Source: Alloyangia mangrovi
GTDB taxonomy: Bacteria; Pseudomonadota; Alphaproteobacteria; Rhodobacterales; Rhodobacteraceae
Reading direction: 5' to 3'
Assembly (NCBI RefSeq): GCF_002300555.2
Contig: NZ_NTHN02000055.1
Span: 1 to 40,020 of the forward strand
Length of the DNA: 40,020 nt
This document shows positions 8,854 to 16,584 of this stretch, piece after piece. Position 1 is the first letter of the stretch; each line of letters starts with the position of its first letter. The notes below the pieces were generated by a model. The model saw only the letters and a program-made list of their open reading frames with translations. It did no database searches and was not told the origin of the DNA. Both the position numbers and the translations under genes were made by a program.

Positions 8854-9249
8854 ATGAGTGACGACCAGTTTATGACGATCCGCGAAATGTGCGACCTGTT
8901 TGAGGTGACGCCGCGGACTCTCCGTTTCTACGAGCAGAAGGAACTGCTCTTTCCCATCCGCGAAGGCCAGAAGCGCCTCTTCACCCGGCGCGACCGGGCG
9001 CGGCTGAAACTGATCCTGCGCGGCAAGCGCTTCGGCTTCAGCCTCGAAGAGATCCGCCAGCTCCTGGAGCTCTATGACAAGGGCGACCAGCAGCGCACCC
9101 AGATCGCGCGCAGCCACGAGATCGGCCAGGAACGTCTTGCCGACATGATCCGTCAGCGCGATGATCTGACCATGGCGATCGAGGAACTGAAAGAACAGCT
9201 TGCGTGGGGCGAACAGATGCTCGGCGAGCTGGAGCGCAAGGCCGGCTGA
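8854..9249 (+). CDS. MerR family transcriptional regulator (second of tandem pair)
   Basis: 131 aa. The DNA-binding part contains MTIREMCDLFEVTPRTLRFYEQKELLFPIREG and LILRGKRFGFSLEEIRQLLELY, followed by a long amphipathic helix. It has a single Cys (in REMCDLF, within the DNA-binding domain) and no metal-binding loop. It differs from its upstream paralogue mainly in the C-terminal coiled coil. Its position just before the beta-oxidation genes makes it the likely local regulator of fatty-acid breakdown. The effector, probably an acyl-CoA, is inferred and not visible. Confidence 0.9.
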   Translation: MSDDQFMTIREMCDLFEVTPRTLRFYEQKELLFPIREGQKRLFTRRDRARLKLILRGKRFGFSLEEIRQLLELYDKGDQQRTQIARSHEIGQERLADMIRQRDDLTMAIEELKEQLAWGEQMLGELERKAG

Positions 9250-9298
9250 TCCGACAGCGGACCATCGCGAGGCCTTGGCGGACGGGAGAGGAGGCCCC

Positions 9299-9598
9299 AT
9301 GCCAGGCGCACTGCAAAATACACTTCCCGAGTTTACCGCCCCGGTCGCGGATCTGCTGTTCGTCGCTTGCGACGTGACGTGGATCGGCCGGGGCGTTTTT
9401 GATTTTCGGGACCGGGCTCTCTGCGCCGCGCGCTGCAGGGCCAGCAGCGGCGTTTCTCTGCCGCCTGCGCGCCGCGCCACGCTGCCGGCGGATCTCCACG
9501 ACATATCCCGCCAGCTGCCCGCCACCGCCCCGCACCCCGCCCCGATCGCGGCGTGTGCCGCCGCACGCTTGCCGCTGGACGCCGGGGCCGCGGAATGA
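9299..9598 (+). pseudogene. Probable remnant of an acyl-CoA dehydrogenase gene
   Basis: The ATG at 9299 has a very good Shine-Dalgarno (GGAGAGGAGG). The first residues, LPEFTAPVADLLFVACDV, follow the pattern Y-x-APV-x-D-x-x-F-x-L-x-DV seen at the start of roseobacter FadE-type acyl-CoA dehydrogenases, which normally occupy this place after the MerR gene. From about residue 25 the frame becomes Arg/Pro/Ala-rich without any recognisable fold and stops after 99 codons. I read it as a 5' stump left by a large deletion or rearrangement. It could instead be a short protein of unknown function. The similarity is judged by eye on one short stretch. Confidence 0.45.
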
Positions 9599-9634
9599 AA
9601 CCCTGAGGAGAACGACACCGCAAAGGAGCCGCCC

Positions 9635-9847
9635 ATGCCCAAGCGCTTTCGCCTCACCCGGCGCTTCTCGGTCGCGATGACCGAGGACGGCTACCGCGGG
9701 CTGCGCAGCTTCTCGGCAGCGGCGGGCCTCGACACGGGCGAGGCGCTGTCCTTCCTCTTCGAGAATTTCGACAGCGTGACCGATGCCGAGGTGCTCTCGC
9801 ACCGGCTGCGGCTGTTCAGCGCCGAGCTCGAGGCGCGCAAGCGGTGA
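9635..9847 (+). CDS. Small protein with ribbon-helix-helix-like pattern
   Basis: 70 aa, with the Shine-Dalgarno AAGGAG nine bases before the ATG. The order basic strand RRFSVAMTE, helix GYRGLRSFSAAAG, turn LDTGEA, helix LSFLFENFDSV resembles the ribbon-helix-helix fold of small DNA-binding dimers, although it continues into a further helix (EVLSHRLRLFSAELEARK). Coding bias agrees with its neighbours. It lies between the probable acyl-CoA dehydrogenase stump and the GST gene. A regulatory role is a guess from fold alone. Confidence 0.6.
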   Translation: MPKRFRLTRRFSVAMTEDGYRGLRSFSAAAGLDTGEALSFLFENFDSVTDAEVLSHRLRLFSAELEARKR

Positions 9848-9892
9848 TCCGAGCCCCTGCCCTCCTCGGCCGTACGGGCGGCGGGCAAAGGA

Positions 9893-9943
9893 CCGGGGGT
9901 GTCGCACCCCCGGCCCCCCTCGGGATATTTCCGCCTAGAAGAG
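9893..9943 (-). repeat. Hairpin-rich intergenic repeat, copy 2
   Basis: On the minus strand this reads CTTCTAGGCGGAAATATCCC (9923-9942) followed by a C/G-rich hairpin CCGGGGGTG/CACCCCCGG (9893-9913). The core is identical to copy 1 in the CTTCTAGGCGGAAATATCCC section. It follows the small gene ending at 9847 and could end its transcript. Confidence 0.75.
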
Positions 9944-10171
9944 CCCGGGGATCCGCACATCGGGTCCACGCCGCGTCGAGCCAGGTCACCTGGTGCACGG
10001 CCACGCGGGACTGCACTCGGTCCGCCCCGCCACCGCACCGGCCTGCAAGGGCGCCCGGTTTGGCGGCGGGGATTCTCCTAGGACGGTCATCGGCTTCCCA
10101 GCCTGTACCGCGCCGACAGTCTTTTCGCCGCAAGGTTAAGAACGGGTTACATCTCGCGCCGAAGCTGGTTT

Positions 10172-10220
10172 CTTCTAGGTTCAAATATCCCGCGGGGGTG
10201 CGGGGGCGCGAAGCCCCCGC
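10172..10220 (+). repeat. Hairpin-rich intergenic repeat, copy 3
   Basis: CTTCTAGGTTCAAATATCCC (10172-10191) is followed by a G run and the perfect hairpin GCGGGGGC/GCCCCCGC (10200-10220). It lies about 40 bp upstream of the GST gene, so unlike copies 1 and 4 it sits in a 5' untranslated position. Confidence 0.75.
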
Positions 10221-10259
10221 CGCTGCCCGCGACACATCGCACAGGGAAAGACCGCGCGC

Positions 10260-10899
10260 ATGACCATCAAGCTCTACTGTTTCGGCGAATCCGGAAATGC
10301 CTACAAGGCGGCGCTGCCGCTGCAGCTCTCGGGGCTCGACTGGGCCCCGGTGAAGGTGGACTTCTTCAATGGCGCCACCCGAACGCCCGAGTATCGCGCC
10401 GAGGTCAACGAGATGGGCGAGGTGCCGGTGCTGGTCGATGGCGACATCACCCTCACCCAGTCCGGGGTGATCCAGCACTACATCACCGAAAAAACCGGCA
10501 AGTTCGGCGGCGCCACGCCCGAGGAGGCGCGCGAAGTGTTGCGCTGGCAGTTCTGGGACAACCACAAGCTCAGCAGCCAGGCGGGGATGACCCGCTTCCT
10601 GATGAACTTCCTGCCCGAGGAGAAGCGCCCGGCCGAGGTGATCGCCTTCACGCAAGGACGGCTCAAGGCCGCCTACCAGGTGCTGGAGGCGCATCTCGGG
10701 GGGGCGTGACTGGATCGTCGGTGACGGGCCGACCCACGCGGATTTCAGCTCCTGCGGCTATCTGTTCTACCCCGAACCCTTCGGTTTTGTCCGCGCCGAC
10801 TGGCCGAACATCGACCGCTGGCTAAGTGGTATCGAGGCGCTGCCGGGCTGGAAACACCCCTATGAGCTGATGCCCGGCTCGCCCGCCGACCGGGCCTAG
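10260..10899 (+). pseudogene. Glutathione S-transferase family protein, frameshifted at a 7-G run
   Basis: The N-terminal thioredoxin-like domain (MTIKLYCFGESGNAYKAAL, EMGEVPVLVDGD, LTQSGVIQHYI) and the first part of the helical domain are intact. Then the frame stops at 10707-10709, just after seven Gs (10698-10704). Dropping one G restores GGRDWIVGDGPTHADFSSCG...GWKHPYELMPGS and gives a full-length protein of about 212 aa ending at 10899. The D-W-x-x-G-x-x-x-T-x-A-D-F block is the usual GST C-domain motif. I think the gene is intact and the extra G an error, but a real frameshift is possible. It leads the thiolase-cupin-dehydrogenase genes. Confidence 0.9.
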
Positions 10900-10938
10900 A
10901 GGCGCCGCATATCCCGGCCGACCATGGAAGGAGGAGCC

Positions 10939-12150
10939 ATGACCGAGGCCTTCATCTACGACGCGATCCGCACCCCGCGCGGGCGGGGTCGGCCCGACGG
11001 CGCGCTGCACGAGGTGACCGCGCTGCGGCTCTCGGCGCTGGTGCTGGACGGGCTGCGGAGCCGCAACGGGCTCGACGGGCCGGTCCTCGAAGACGTGATC
11101 TGGGGCAATGCCACGCAGGTCGGCGAACAGGGCGGCTGCCTTGCACGCTCCGCCGTGCTTGCCTCGGGGCTCGCCGAGACCATCCCGGGCCTGTCGATCA
11201 ACCGCTTCTGCGCCTCGGGGCTCGAGGCGGTCATGCTGGGCGCCGCGCAGCTGCAGGGCGGGCTGGGCCAGGCCTATGTCGCCGGCGGGGTCGAGATGAT
11301 GAGCCGCGTGCCCATGGGCTCGGACGGGGCGGCGATCGCCGTCGACCCCTCGCTCGCCTTGCCTCGGCATTTCGTGCCGCAGGGGATTGCCGCCGATCTC
11401 ATCGCCACGAAGCACGGCATCTCGCGCTGCGCCGCCGATGCCTACGCGGTGGAAAGCCAGGCGCGGGCTGCCCGCGCCTGGGAGGAAGACCGCTTCGCGC
11501 CTTCGATCCTGCCGGTCACCGATATCAACGGGCTGACCATTCTCGAGCGCGACGAAGCGCTGCGGCCCGGCACCGACCGCGAGGCGCTCGCGGCGCTGAC
11601 ACCGTCCTTCAGGGAGATGGGCGAGCAGATGCCCGGCTTCGATGCAGTGGCCCTGATGCGCTACCCCGAGCTCGAGCGGATCGAGCATATCCACCACGCT
11701 GGCAACAGCTCGGCGATCGTCGACGGGGCGGCGGGTGTGCTGGTCGGCTCGAAGGGCTTCGGCGAAGCCCTGGGGCTCAGGCCCCGCGCCCGCATCCGCG
11801 CCATGGCCCGCATCGGCAGCGAGCCGACGATCATGCTCACCGGGCCGGTTCCGGTCACTGAGAGGGTGCTCGAGCAGGCGGGCATGGAAATCGGTGACAT
11901 CGACCTCTTCGAAGTCAACGAGGCCTTCTCCTCGGTCGTCTTGCGCTTCCTGCAGGCCTTCGATCCCGACCCGGGCAAGGTCAACGTGAACGGCGGCGCC
12001 ATTGCCATGGGCCACCCGCTCGGCGCGACCGGCGCGATGCTGCTCGGCACGCTGCTGGACGAGCTCGAGCGCTCGGACAAATCCACTGGCCTCGTCACGC
12101 TCTGCGTCGCCTCGGGCATGGGCGTGGCCATGATCCTCGAGAGGGTATGA
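10939..12150 (+). CDS. Acetyl-CoA C-acyltransferase (thiolase)
   Basis: 403 aa; the ATG at 10939 follows GGAGGAG. Thiolases cleave 3-ketoacyl-CoA with CoA to give acetyl-CoA, the last step of beta-oxidation. The nucleophilic Cys lies in NRFCASGLEAV (about residue 91), the catalytic His in GGAIAMGHPLGATGA (about 359) and the second Cys in LCVASGMG (about 389); NEAFSSV is also present. The last motif is VASGMG instead of the common GGGMG. It lies in an operon with a cupin and a FadJ-like multifunctional protein, so it is more likely a FadA-type enzyme than a biosynthetic PhaA. Its stop overlaps the next start. Confidence 0.93.
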   Translation: MTEAFIYDAIRTPRGRGRPDGALHEVTALRLSALVLDGLRSRNGLDGPVLEDVIWGNATQVGEQGGCLARSAVLASGLAETIPGLSINRFCASGLEAVMLGAAQLQGGLGQAYVAGGVEMMSRVPMGSDGAAIAVDPSLALPRHFVPQGIAADLIATKHGISRCAADAYAVESQARAARAWEEDRFAPSILPVTDINGLTILERDEALRPGTDREALAALTPSFREMGEQMPGFDAVALMRYPELERIEHIHHAGNSSAIVDGAAGVLVGSKGFGEALGLRPRARIRAMARIGSEPTIMLTGPVPVTERVLEQAGMEIGDIDLFEVNEAFSSVVLRFLQAFDPDPGKVNVNGGAIAMGHPLGATGAMLLGTLLDELERSDKSTGLVTLCVASGMGVAMILERV

Positions 12151-12653
12151 TGCCGAAACTTGACCCCCAACCCGTCACCACCCACCGCTCCAGCCGCCAC
12201 CGCGTGCTCGGCGACGGCCCCGGCCCCTACGGCTGCCAGCTGCTGTCGGACCCCGGCGGGCTGACCCAGTTCGGCGCCTTCATCGAGGAGCTGCCGCCCG
12301 GCTCCGCCTCGGGCTGGCGGCACTGGCACGAACGCGAGGACGAGATGGTCTACGTGCTGAGCGGCGCGCTGGTGCTGGTCGAGGACGAAGAGGTGCCGAT
12401 GGGCCCCGGCGATTGCGCCTGCTGGCCCGCCGGCCAGGGCATCGGCCATAGGCTGGAGAACCGCTCGGCGGCCCCTGCCCGCTACCTGGTGATCGGCACC
12501 CGCAGCGGCGCCGACATCATCCACTACAGCGATCATGACCTGGTGACCGAGACCCATGGCGCGGCCCGCGTCTACCGCCGCCGCGATGGCTCGGAGCTGG
12601 GGCGGCACGACGGCGAACTTGGCGGGGAGCAGGACGGGGAGGAGGAGACATGA
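12147..12653 (+). CDS. Cupin domain protein within beta-oxidation operon
   Basis: 168 aa; two adjacent ATGs (12147 and 12150) overlap the thiolase stop. Cupin motif 1 is present as WRHWHEREDEMVYVLSG (HxH and Glu as metal ligands) and motif 2 as PAGQGIGHRLENRS (His ligand, Asn). The fold should therefore bind one divalent metal. The C-terminus is acidic and of low complexity. Function is unknown; single-domain cupins of this type are often annotated only by fold. The overlaps on both sides (thiolase before, dehydrogenase after) imply that it is made together with the beta-oxidation enzymes. Confidence 0.88.
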   Translation: MMPKLDPQPVTTHRSSRHRVLGDGPGPYGCQLLSDPGGLTQFGAFIEELPPGSASGWRHWHEREDEMVYVLSGALVLVEDEEVPMGPGDCACWPAGQGIGHRLENRSAAPARYLVIGTRSGADIIHYSDHDLVTETHGAARVYRRRDGSELGRHDGELGGEQDGEEET

Positions 12654-14815
12654 GCGATTTCTCGGCCAGCACCGAGGGCGGCGTCTGCATCCTCGCCTGG
12701 GACACGCCCGGAAAATCGATGAACGTCATGAGCCTCGAGGCGCTGTCCCAGCTCGACGCGCTGGTCGGCGCAGCGCTGGAAGACGACGGCGTGAAGGGCA
12801 TCGTCATCACATCCGCCAAGCCCGGCAGTTTTGCCGGCGGCATGGATCTGAACACGCTGGCAACGCTGCGCGAGGCTGCCGGGGACGATCCGGCGCAGGG
12901 CATCTTCGAGGGGATCATGGGGCTGCACGCGGTGCTGCGCCGGATCGAGCGCGCCGGGATGGATGCGCAGGACAAGGGCGGCAAGCCCATCGCCTGCGCC
13001 CTGCCCGGCACCGCCCTCGGCATCGGCTACGAGCTGGCGCTGGCCTGTCACCGCATCTTCGCCGTGCCCGAGCCGAAGGCGAAGATCGGCCTGCCCGAGA
13101 TCAAGGTCGGCCTCTTTCCCGGGGCAGGCGGCACGACGCGGCTGGTGCGCAGGCTCGGGGCCATAAGCGCCGCGCCCTACCTGCTCGAGGGCACCCTGCT
13201 GTCCCCCGAGAAGGCCCAGAAGGCCGGGCTGATCGACGAGGTCGCCGAGAATCCGCTCGCCGCCGCCCGCGACTGGGTGCTGCGCGCGCAGCCTGAAGAT
13301 CTCGTGAAGCCCTGCGACCGCAAGGGCTTCAAGCTGCCCGGCGGCGGGCCCTATCACCCGGCCGGGTTCATGACCTTCGTCGGTGCCTCAGCCATGGTGG
13401 GCGGCCAGACCAAGGGGGTCTACCCGGCGGCCAAGGCGCTGCTCTCGGCGGTCTACGAGGGCGTGCAGGTGCCCTTCGACACGGCGCTCAGGATCGAGGC
13501 GCGCTGGTTCACCCATGTGATGCTCGACCCCAGCTCGAGCGCGATGATCCGCACGCTCTTCGTCGGCAAGGAAGCGCTGGACAAGGGCGCGGGTCGACCC
13601 GAGGGCGTGCCGCCGCAGAGCGTGAAGAAGCTCGGCGTGCTCGGCGCGGGGATGATGGGCGCGGGCATCGCGCTGGTCTCGGCGCAGGCGGGGATCGAGG
13701 TGGTGCTGCTCGACCGCACGCAGGCGGCGGCGGACACGGGCCGCGCCCATGCCGAGGCCTATCTCGACGAGGGCATGAGGCGCGGCAAGACCAGCGCCGC
13801 GCAGAAGCAGGCGGTGCTGGAGCGGCTCACAGCGACCACCGAGTTCGACGCGCTCGCGGGCTGCGACATGATCATCGAGGCGGTCTTCGAGGACCCGGAG
13901 GTGAAGGCCGAGGTCACCCGAAAGGCGCTGCGCCATGTGCCCGAGAGCTGCATCTTCGCCACCAATACCTCGAGCCTGCCGGTCTCGAAACTGGCCGAGG
14001 CCTCGCTGATGCCGGAGAATTTCGTCGGGCTGCACTTCTTCTCGCCGGTCGAGAAGATGCTGCTGGTCGAGGTGATCAAGGGCGTCCGCAGCGGCCCGCG
14101 CGCGGTGGCCAAGGCGCTGGATTTTGCACGAACCATCCGCAAGACGCCGATCGTGGTCAATGACGCGCGCTTCTTCTACGCCAACCGCTGCATCATCCCC
14201 TATCTCAACGAGGGGCTGCGGCTCTTGCGCGAGGGCGTGGCCCCGGCGCTGATCGAGAATGCCGCCAAGCTGGTGGGGATGCCTATGGGCCCGCTGCAGC
14301 TGATCGACGAGACCTCCATCGAGCTGGGCCTGAAGATCGCCCGGGCCAGCCGCGCTGCCATGGGCGACGCCTACCGGGATGCCGAGGTGGACGAGGTCCT
14401 CGAGCGCATGGCCGACATCGGGCGGCTCGGGCGCAAGGCAGGCGCGGGCTTCTACGCCTACGAGGGTGGCAGGCGGCTCGGGCTCTGGGACGGGCTGGCG
14501 ACGGAATGGCCGCCGGCCGAGCAGCAGCCGGAGCTGCTGGAGGTGCAGCACCGGCTGCTCTTCGTGCAGGCGCTCGAGGCGGTGCGGGCGCTGGAGCGCC
14601 ACGTGCTGCCGGGCGTGCGCGAGGGCGACGTTGGGGCGGTGCTGGGCTGGGGCTTCGCACCCTGGTCGGGCGGCCCGTTTTCGTGGCTCGACATGCTGGG
14701 CGCGCCCTACGCCGCGGCGCGAGCGGCCGAGCTGGCCGAGCGGTATGGCCGCCGCTTCACCTGCCCCGAGACGCTGACCGAGATGGCCCGGACCGGCCGG
14801 AGCTTCTACGGCTGA
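12650..14815 (+). CDS. FadJ/FadB-like enoyl-CoA hydratase / 3-hydroxyacyl-CoA dehydrogenase
   Basis: 721 aa. Residues 1-~200 form a crotonase domain (SFAGGMDLNTLA, LPGTALGIGYELALACHR, KVGLFPGAGGTTRL) that hydrates trans-2-enoyl-CoA. A Rossmann NAD-binding domain begins near residue 326 (LGVLGAGMMGAGIALVSAQAG), with the dehydrogenase motif GLHFFSPVEKMLLVE near 460. Two C-terminal helical 3HCDH domains follow (NDARFFYANRCIIPYLNEG; WGFAPWSGGPFSW). It carries out the two middle steps of beta-oxidation and works with the upstream thiolase. Its start overlaps the cupin stop by four bases. The repeat at 14851-14955 lies directly downstream and probably ends the operon. Confidence 0.95.
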   Translation: MSDFSASTEGGVCILAWDTPGKSMNVMSLEALSQLDALVGAALEDDGVKGIVITSAKPGSFAGGMDLNTLATLREAAGDDPAQGIFEGIMGLHAVLRRIERAGMDAQDKGGKPIACALPGTALGIGYELALACHRIFAVPEPKAKIGLPEIKVGLFPGAGGTTRLVRRLGAISAAPYLLEGTLLSPEKAQKAGLIDEVAENPLAAARDWVLRAQPEDLVKPCDRKGFKLPGGGPYHPAGFMTFVGASAMVGGQTKGVYPAAKALLSAVYEGVQVPFDTALRIEARWFTHVMLDPSSSAMIRTLFVGKEALDKGAGRPEGVPPQSVKKLGVLGAGMMGAGIALVSAQAGIEVVLLDRTQAAADTGRAHAEAYLDEGMRRGKTSAAQKQAVLERLTATTEFDALAGCDMIIEAVFEDPEVKAEVTRKALRHVPESCIFATNTSSLPVSKLAEASLMPENFVGLHFFSPVEKMLLVEVIKGVRSGPRAVAKALDFARTIRKTPIVVNDARFFYANRCIIPYLNEGLRLLREGVAPALIENAAKLVGMPMGPLQLIDETSIELGLKIARASRAAMGDAYRDAEVDEVLERMADIGRLGRKAGAGFYAYEGGRRLGLWDGLATEWPPAEQQPELLEVQHRLLFVQALEAVRALERHVLPGVREGDVGAVLGWGFAPWSGGPFSWLDMLGAPYAAARAAELAERYGRRFTCPETLTEMARTGRSFYG

Positions 14816-14850
14816 CCAGGCGGCGCGCCCGGCGGATCTGTCCCGCCGTG

Positions 14851-14955
14851 CGTATTTTGAAAGAGAAGAAGCGCGGGACGCCCTGCCCTTCTTCTAGGTC
14901 CAAATATCCCGGGGGTGAGGCGCGCAGCGCCGAGGGGGCAGCGCCCCCTCTCCTT
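14851..14955. repeat. Hairpin-rich intergenic repeat, copy 4 (between convergent genes)
   Basis: The left arm 14851-14877 (CGTATTTTGAAAGAGAAGAA, then GCGCGGG) is inverted against CTTCTAGG...AAATATCCC (14891-14910). Two more hairpins follow, GGCGC/GCGCC and GGGGGC/GCCCCC. The arrangement is the same as in copy 1, again between convergent genes (FadJ-like and ccr), which supports a role as a two-way terminator. Confidence 0.8.
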
Positions 14956-14977
14956 ACCCGGTGCCTTCCCGGCGGGA

Positions 14978-16258
14978 TCAGCCCGTCAGCGCCTCCTCGA
15001 ACGTCCGCAGCCCGGTGCGCGGCGCCTGCACCAGCACCGCCATGTTGCCAGGCTTGTGCTGGTTGCGCAGCATCTTGAGATGCGCCGCGGGGATCTCGTC
15101 CCAGCTGAAGACCTCGGACATGCAGGGGTCGAGCCGCCGTTCGATCATCAGCTTGTTGGCCGCGGAGGCCTGTTTGAGATGGGCGAAATGCGAGCCCTGC
15201 AGGCGCTTCTGGTGCATCCACATGTAGCGCACGTCGAAGGTGCAGTTGAACCCGGAGGTGCCGGCACAGATCACCACCATACCTCCCTTCTTGCACACCA
15301 GCGCCGAGACCGGGAAGGTCGCCTCGCCCGGGTGCTCGAAGACCATGTCGACGCTGACACCCTTGCCGGTGATTTCCCAGATCGCCTTGCCGAACTTGCG
15401 GGCTTCCTTGAGCCACTCGTTGTACTCGGGCGTGTTCACCTTGGGTAGCTGGCCCCAGCACTTGAACTCGTTGCGGTTGATGACCCCCTTGGCACCCATC
15501 GACATGACGAAGTCGCGCTTGCTCTCGTCGGAAATCACCCCGATCGCGTTCGCGCCCGCGGTGTTGATCAGCTGGATCGCATAGGAGCCGAGCCCGCCCG
15601 AGGCGCCCCAGACCAGCACGTTCTGGCCGGGCTTGAGCTCATGCGGGTGGTGGCCGAAGAGCATCCGGTAGGCGGTGGCCAGCGTCAGCGTGTAGCAGGC
15701 GCTTTCCTCCCAGGTCAGGTGCCTGGGCCGCGGCATGAGCTGCTGCGCCTGCACGCGGGTGAACTGGGCGAAGCTGCCGTCCGGCGTCTCGTAGCCCCAG
15801 ATGCGCTGGCTGGGCGAGAACATCGGATCGCCGCCGTTGCACTCCTCGTCGTCGCCGTCGTCCTGGTTGCAGTGGATGACCACCTCGTCGCCAACCTTCC
15901 AGCGGGTGACTTTCTCGCCCACCTTCCAGACGATGCCCGAGGCGTCGGAGCCGGCAATGTGATAAGGGGCACCATGGCCGTCGAAGGGGCTGATCGGCAC
16001 GCCGAGGCCGGCCCAGACGCCGTTATAGTTGACCCCGGCCGCCATCACCAGAACCAGCACTTCGGAGCTGTCGATCTCCCAGGTGTCGACCACCTCCTTC
16101 TGGAAGGACTGATCGGGCTCGCCATGGCGCTCGCGGCGGATCGCCCAGGCGTACATCTGCTTCGGCACATGACCGAGGGGCGGCATTTCGCCGATCTCGT
16201 AGAGGTCCTTCACCGGTGCATTATAGGGCGCGATCTCGGTCTTGCTGTCCAACGCCAT
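14978..16258 (-). CDS. ccr: Crotonyl-CoA carboxylase/reductase
   Basis: 426 aa from the ATG at 16258 (a second ATG lies just before, at 16261; the AAGGAGG spacing favours 16258). Reductively carboxylates crotonyl-CoA with NADPH and CO2 to (2S)-ethylmalonyl-CoA, the key step of the ethylmalonyl-CoA pathway. The sequence matches the family throughout: LYEIGEMPPLGHVPKQMYAW, VLVMAAGVNYNGVWAGLG, a zinc-free MDR fold, the cofactor loop VWGASGGLGSYAIQL, and VFEHPGEATFPVSALVCKKGG and FDVRYMWMHQKRLQGSHFA near the active site. It diverges from ecm, the enzyme acting two steps later, so the two share a control region. Confidence 0.98.
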   Translation of the reverse strand: MALDSKTEIAPYNAPVKDLYEIGEMPPLGHVPKQMYAWAIRRERHGEPDQSFQKEVVDTWEIDSSEVLVLVMAAGVNYNGVWAGLGVPISPFDGHGAPYHIAGSDASGIVWKVGEKVTRWKVGDEVVIHCNQDDGDDEECNGGDPMFSPSQRIWGYETPDGSFAQFTRVQAQQLMPRPRHLTWEESACYTLTLATAYRMLFGHHPHELKPGQNVLVWGASGGLGSYAIQLINTAGANAIGVISDESKRDFVMSMGAKGVINRNEFKCWGQLPKVNTPEYNEWLKEARKFGKAIWEITGKGVSVDMVFEHPGEATFPVSALVCKKGGMVVICAGTSGFNCTFDVRYMWMHQKRLQGSHFAHLKQASAANKLMIERRLDPCMSEVFSWDEIPAAHLKMLRNQHKPGNMAVLVQAPRTGLRTFEEALTG

Positions 16259-16261
16259 CAT

Positions 16262-16584
16262 GGCCTCCTTCCTCACTCCTGCGTGGCCCGCGCCGCAGTG
16301 CAGAATCGCGGGGCTCCTCCCCATCGGGATACAATTCGATGCGCAACATTGCAACTAAAATGGATAGTGCTGAGAAATTTTATAACTTTGCGGATGCAGA
16401 AACTTCGAGCAGCTTTTGGACGAAACGCATGTATACTTGGCTTTCGGAGATCCCGCCCCTGCTGCGGTGCAGCCCGGGCGCTCCGCCGCGATGCGGCGAA
16501 TTGACGAGACATTTTATTTCCAATATTCACACCCAATCGCAAGATGATTGCTCGCAAGATTCGCGTTGCCCGAGGGAGGATGAG
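16262..16584. promoter_or_regulatory. AT-rich divergent control region between ccr and ecm
   Basis: About 320 bp with clearly lower G+C than its surroundings in the middle. Both genes should be read from here. I see TTGCAA at 16349-16354, a repeated GCAAC (16343-16347 and 16351-16355) and an imperfect palindrome TTTGCGGATGCAGAAA (16387-16402). TTTGCAAA-type sites are known for the ScfR-family acyl-CoA regulators (RamB, PccR), so these could be operators. The frame upstream of ecm stays open through the region but has no coding character. Confidence 0.5.

Larger units (their letters stand above)
9848..10259. other. 412-bp gap holding two opposed repeat copies
   Basis: No convincing gene is seen; possible frames are Arg/Pro-rich. 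The gap holds a minus-strand copy of the CTTCTAGG repeat (9893-9943) and a plus-strand copy (10172-10220), facing each other about 230 bp apart. The stretch between them has no feature I recognise. A promoter for the GST-thiolase operon should lie in the right part. Confidence 0.6.

Noticed and set aside
9844-10263. Plus-strand frame of 139 codons upstream of GST
   Set aside because: Arg/Pro/Ser-rich, crosses two repeat copies and lacks a ribosome-binding site.
16216-16584. In-frame upstream extension of ecm
   Set aside because: The family starts close to the ATG at 16585 with a good Shine-Dalgarno; the extension crosses the AT-rich ccr/ecm promoter gap and has no coding character.
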